Part shown: positions 5,809-7,964 of the stretch, piece after piece
Layout of the letters: every line of letters starts with the position of its first letter
Numbering within the stretch: position 1 is the stretch's first letter
DNA from: Bacteroidaceae bacterium
GTDB lineage: Bacteria; Bacteroidota; Bacteroidia; Bacteroidales; Bacteroidaceae
Reading direction: 5' to 3'
DNA length: 7,964 nucleotides
NCBI GenBank assembly: GCA_023227685.1
Contig: JALNVG010000110.1
Span: 1 to 7,964, forward strand
Translations under genes and position numbers: made by a program
The notes under the pieces: generated by a model
Told to the model about the DNA's origin: nothing
The model's input: the letters and a program-made list of their open reading frames with translations, nothing else
Databases searched by the model: none

Positions 5809-6723
5809 ATGATAATACGAAACGCCACAGCAAATGATGCACATGCCATCTGCAACATTTACAACTATTATGTGCTAAATACAGCTATTACTTTTGAAAC
5901 GACAGCTGTTTCAGTCGAAGAAATGCAGAGACGCATTCAAGAAGTACTAAATAACAGATTACCGTACTTTATTGCCGAAATTGATCACAACGTTTTGGGA
6001 TATTGTTATTTGCATCGTTGGAACAATCGATGTGCATATTCATCAACCAAAGAAGTATCCATTTATCTGGATAAAGATGTGAGACGTCAAGGCATCGGCG
6101 AACAACTATTCGGACACTTGTTAAAGAACATCAACCTTTATGATCAAACGCATGTGCTGATTTCAGGTATATGCATTCCAAATGAAGCAAGCGTACATTT
6201 ACACGAAAAGTTCGGATTTAAACAAATTTCACACATGAGAGAAATAGGACGAAAGTTTGACGAATGGCATGATGTGGGACATTGGGAGTTGATTTTATCG
6301 CATCCTAAAAGAATTTTAGTACTCTGTATCGGCAACAGCTGTCGTAGCCAAATGGCTCATGGCTTTTTAGAGTCGTTCGACCACAATATGAACGTGTTTT
6401 CTGCTGGCACCAACCCCGCCACTAAAGTTAATGAAGCAGCAGTAAAGGTTATGCTTGAATCAGGCATAGATATTAGTAATCACACACCTCATCACGTGAA
6501 TGAATATTTGGACAAAGAATGGGACTATGTTATCACCGTATGCGGAGATGCTAACGAAACCTGTCCTACATTCTCGGGGAGAGTAACACATCGACTTCAC
6601 ATCGGATTTCATGATCCGTCGGAAACTGTCGGATCACCCCAGTTCATTGAAAATGAATTCCGTAGAATACGCGATGAAATTAAAAACAAATTATATCAAT
6701 TCTATATTTCAAACATCAAATGA
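5809..6723 (+). CDS. ArsN1-like acetyltransferase fused to ArsC arsenate reductase
   Basis: One uninterrupted 304-residue protein combines two ars functions. Residues 1 to about 163 are a GNAT N-acetyltransferase of the phosphinothricin-acetyltransferase/ArsN1 type, with NTAITFET near the start and the acetyl-CoA loop RRQGIGEQL at 92-100. ArsN1 enzymes acetylate the amino group of arsinothricin or the related phosphinothricin. Residues about 168-304 are a thioredoxin-coupled arsenate reductase of the low-molecular-weight phosphatase fold. They contain the P-loop CIGNSCRSQMA (nucleophile Cys173, Arg179), the resolving pair Cys245 and Cys252 in VCGDANETCP (spacing of seven, as in pI258 ArsC Cys82/Cys89), and the acid motif FHDP (Asp269). 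Both halves look intact. The linker is only a few residues. The stop overlaps the Acr3 start by four bases, implying coupled translation so that arsenite is exported as it forms. Confidence 0.88.
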   Translation: MIIRNATANDAHAICNIYNYYVLNTAITFETTAVSVEEMQRRIQEVLNNRLPYFIAEIDHNVLGYCYLHRWNNRCAYSSTKEVSIYLDKDVRRQGIGEQLFGHLLKNINLYDQTHVLISGICIPNEASVHLHEKFGFKQISHMREIGRKFDEWHDVGHWELILSHPKRILVLCIGNSCRSQMAHGFLESFDHNMNVFSAGTNPATKVNEAAVKVMLESGIDISNHTPHHVNEYLDKEWDYVITVCGDANETCPTFSGRVTHRLHIGFHDPSETVGSPQFIENEFRRIRDEIKNKLYQFYISNIK

Positions 6724-7757
6724 AACAACTGGCATTTTTAGATCGTTATCTCACTCTTTGGATTTTTCTGGCAATGTTTATCGGAGTTAGTGCTGGATAC
6801 TTTTATCCTAATATCGCAGTATTTTGGGGACAATTTGAAGTAGGTAATACCAACATACCTTTGGCCGTAGGTTTAATATTAATGATGTTTCCACCCTTGG
6901 CTAAGGTTCGTTATGAGGAGCTGGGTAAAGTATTTAAAAACAAAAAAGTGCTATCCACATCACTCCTTTTAAATTGGATAATAGGTCCCATACTAATGTT
7001 TCTATTGGCATCTCTATTCCTGTCCAACCATCCCGAATATATGTATGGAGTAATATTAATCGGCATAGCTCGTTGCATTGCCATGGTGCTGGTATGGAAC
7101 GACTTGGCTAAAGGAAATAGCGAATACGCAGCCGGGCTAGTGGCATTAAACAGCATCTTTCAAGTATTCTTTTATGCCATCTATGCCTACTTCTTCATAG
7201 CTGTATTTCCAGGCTGGTTAGGACTTCCCACCACCGACCTTGTTCGCCAGATCACAATAAGCACCATTGCAAAAAGTGTTACCATATATTTAGGTATACC
7301 TTTCGCCACAGGATTCTTGGTACGTTTGATACTTCGCAGGTTAAAAAGCGACAAATGGTATTATGAAAAATTCATCCCTAAAATCAGCCCGATAACATTG
7401 GTGGCCCTGTTGTTCACAATCATAGTAATGTTCTCTTATAAAGGAGAATACATCGTAAGGTTACCTTTTGATGCATTGGCCATAGCCGTTCCTTTAGTAT
7501 TTTATTTCTGCATTATGTTCTTCTCCGCCTTTTGGTTTTCAAAAAAACAAAACGTTCCATATGACAAAGCCGTTGCCGTCTCTTTTACAGCTACGGGGAA
7601 TAACTTTGAGTTAGCCATCGCTGTTGCCATTGCCACTTTCGGCATAAACTCTGGTGAGGCATTTGCAGCAGTAATAGGCCCTTTGGTAGAAGTTCCGGTG
7701 TTTATTTTATTGGTAAAGTATGCACTTAAGCATATAGATAACTTTCGCCGCAGGTAA
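6720..7757 (+). CDS. acr3: Acr3-family arsenite efflux transporter
   Basis: This 345-residue protein has the usual Acr3 length and about ten membrane segments. Hallmarks are the conserved cysteine in ARCIAMVLVWNDLA (Cys119), matching the essential Cys of characterised Acr3 proteins, the segment FTATGNNFELAIAVAIATFG (289-308), and the conserved acid in GPLVEVPVFI (Glu324). Acr3 exports As(OH)3 or arsenite across the inner membrane using the proton motive force, without an ATPase partner. It is the last gene of the ars operon and starts inside the stop of the ArsN1-ArsC fusion (ATGA), a natural pairing of reductase and exporter. Because no ArsA is encoded nearby, it probably works alone. Some databases label this family ArsB, although it is unrelated to E. 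coli ArsB. Confidence 0.92.
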   Translation: MKQLAFLDRYLTLWIFLAMFIGVSAGYFYPNIAVFWGQFEVGNTNIPLAVGLILMMFPPLAKVRYEELGKVFKNKKVLSTSLLLNWIIGPILMFLLASLFLSNHPEYMYGVILIGIARCIAMVLVWNDLAKGNSEYAAGLVALNSIFQVFFYAIYAYFFIAVFPGWLGLPTTDLVRQITISTIAKSVTIYLGIPFATGFLVRLILRRLKSDKWYYEKFIPKISPITLVALLFTIIVMFSYKGEYIVRLPFDALAIAVPLVFYFCIMFFSAFWFSKKQNVPYDKAVAVSFTATGNNFELAIAVAIATFGINSGEAFAAVIGPLVEVPVFILLVKYALKHIDNFRRR

Positions 7758-7905
7758 TTAATTCATAAGATTTAAAATGCTTTCTAAAGATAAGCAAAAA
7801 ATACGCATTTCTTGAAAACTTATCAAGTTATGATTTCCAAATTAATAGAATGGATACAATGTGAGTACATTTCCTTGTCTCACCGAAAACCGCCAGAAAA
7901 ACAAA

Positions 7906-7942
7906 AAGCCGTAAATGACTAAAGAACAGTCATATACGGCTT
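7906..7942 (-). terminator. Strong rho-independent terminator, minus strand
   Basis: Fifteen-base arms (7906-7920 and 7928-7942, one A-A mismatch) enclose the loop AAAGAAC. Read on the minus strand, the stem is followed at once by TTTTTGTTTTT (7907-7897), the classic pattern. On the plus strand only a weak AGCTTTT follows, so it may act poorly as a terminator for the ars operon. It most likely ends a convergent gene entering from the right. Confidence 0.8.
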
Positions 7943-7964
7943 AGCTTTTGAGGTACCTGGCAGA
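7941..7964 (-). CDS. Possible last codons of a convergent gene
   Basis: On the minus strand, one frame from the right edge reads SARYLKS and stops at a TAA (7943-7941) that abuts the terminator stem, a common Bacteroides arrangement. The fragment is far too short to identify. The other minus-strand frames also stay open to the edge, so the frame is a guess. The terminator is the stronger evidence that a gene lies to the right. Confidence 0.25.
   Translation of the reverse strand, partial: SARYLKS

Noticed and set aside
7758..7860. Plus-strand terminator right after acr3.
   Set aside because: Only 5-bp stems are present (for example AACTT/AAGTT near 7817-7829) and none is followed by a T-run. 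Termination may occur at the 7906-7942 hairpin or be rho-dependent.
7830..7922. Thirty-codon plus-strand frame beginning MISKLIEW.
   Set aside because: It runs into the terminator stem, lacks a ribosome binding site and matches nothing I recognise.

Overview
This window is AT-rich DNA that looks like Bacteroides or a close Bacteroidales relative. The evidence is perfect TAnnTTTG promoter boxes, almost no Shine-Dalgarno sequences, a GH51 arabinofuranosidase of the polysaccharide-utilisation type, a hybrid two-component regulator remnant, and ars genes of the Bacteroidetes type. No database was consulted, so family names are motif recognition from memory.

Layout. (1) Positions 1-780, minus strand: the 5' end of a secreted GH51 alpha-L-arabinofuranosidase running off the left edge, preceded by a decayed hybrid two-component sensor (HTCS). 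Together they look like the frayed end of an arabinan/arabinose utilisation locus. (2) 884-3876, plus strand: a tight three-gene operon encoding a MetH-activation-domain-like protein, a UroD/MtaA-type methyltransferase fused to a C-terminal thioredoxin-like domain, and a CobW-type GTPase. It resembles the handling machinery of a corrinoid methyl-transfer system, but no corrinoid protein is present. (3) 3877-4293: a gene-poor spacer with a 17-bp inverted repeat and a possible gene remnant. (4) 4294-7757, plus strand: an arsenic operon. A 13-bp dyad encloses the -7 box of its promoter. The genes are a small cytosolic thioredoxin-like protein (ArsE-like), an exported thioredoxin-like protein (ArsF-like), a CcdA/DsbD-like membrane protein (ArsG-like), a GNAT acetyltransferase-arsenate reductase fusion (ArsN1-ArsC), and an Acr3 arsenite exporter. 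(5) 7758-7964: a spacer and a strong minus-strand terminator for a convergent gene that lies mostly outside the window.

How the genes may work together. Arsenate would be reduced by the ArsC domain and arsenite exported by Acr3. The GNAT domain could acetylate an amino-group-bearing organoarsenical such as arsinothricin. ArsE, ArsG and ArsF carry a CxxC in the cytosol, a cysteine pair in the membrane and a CxxC outside, enough for a split-DsbD electron relay. The ArsE fold recurs as the C-terminal domain of the methyltransferase in the neighbouring operon. This suggests, by inference only, that the two operons form one anaerobic system for organic and inorganic arsenic, with the B12-type module acting on a methylated substrate. 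No ArsR, ArsM, ArsA or ArsD is encoded in the window, so the regulator is likely elsewhere.
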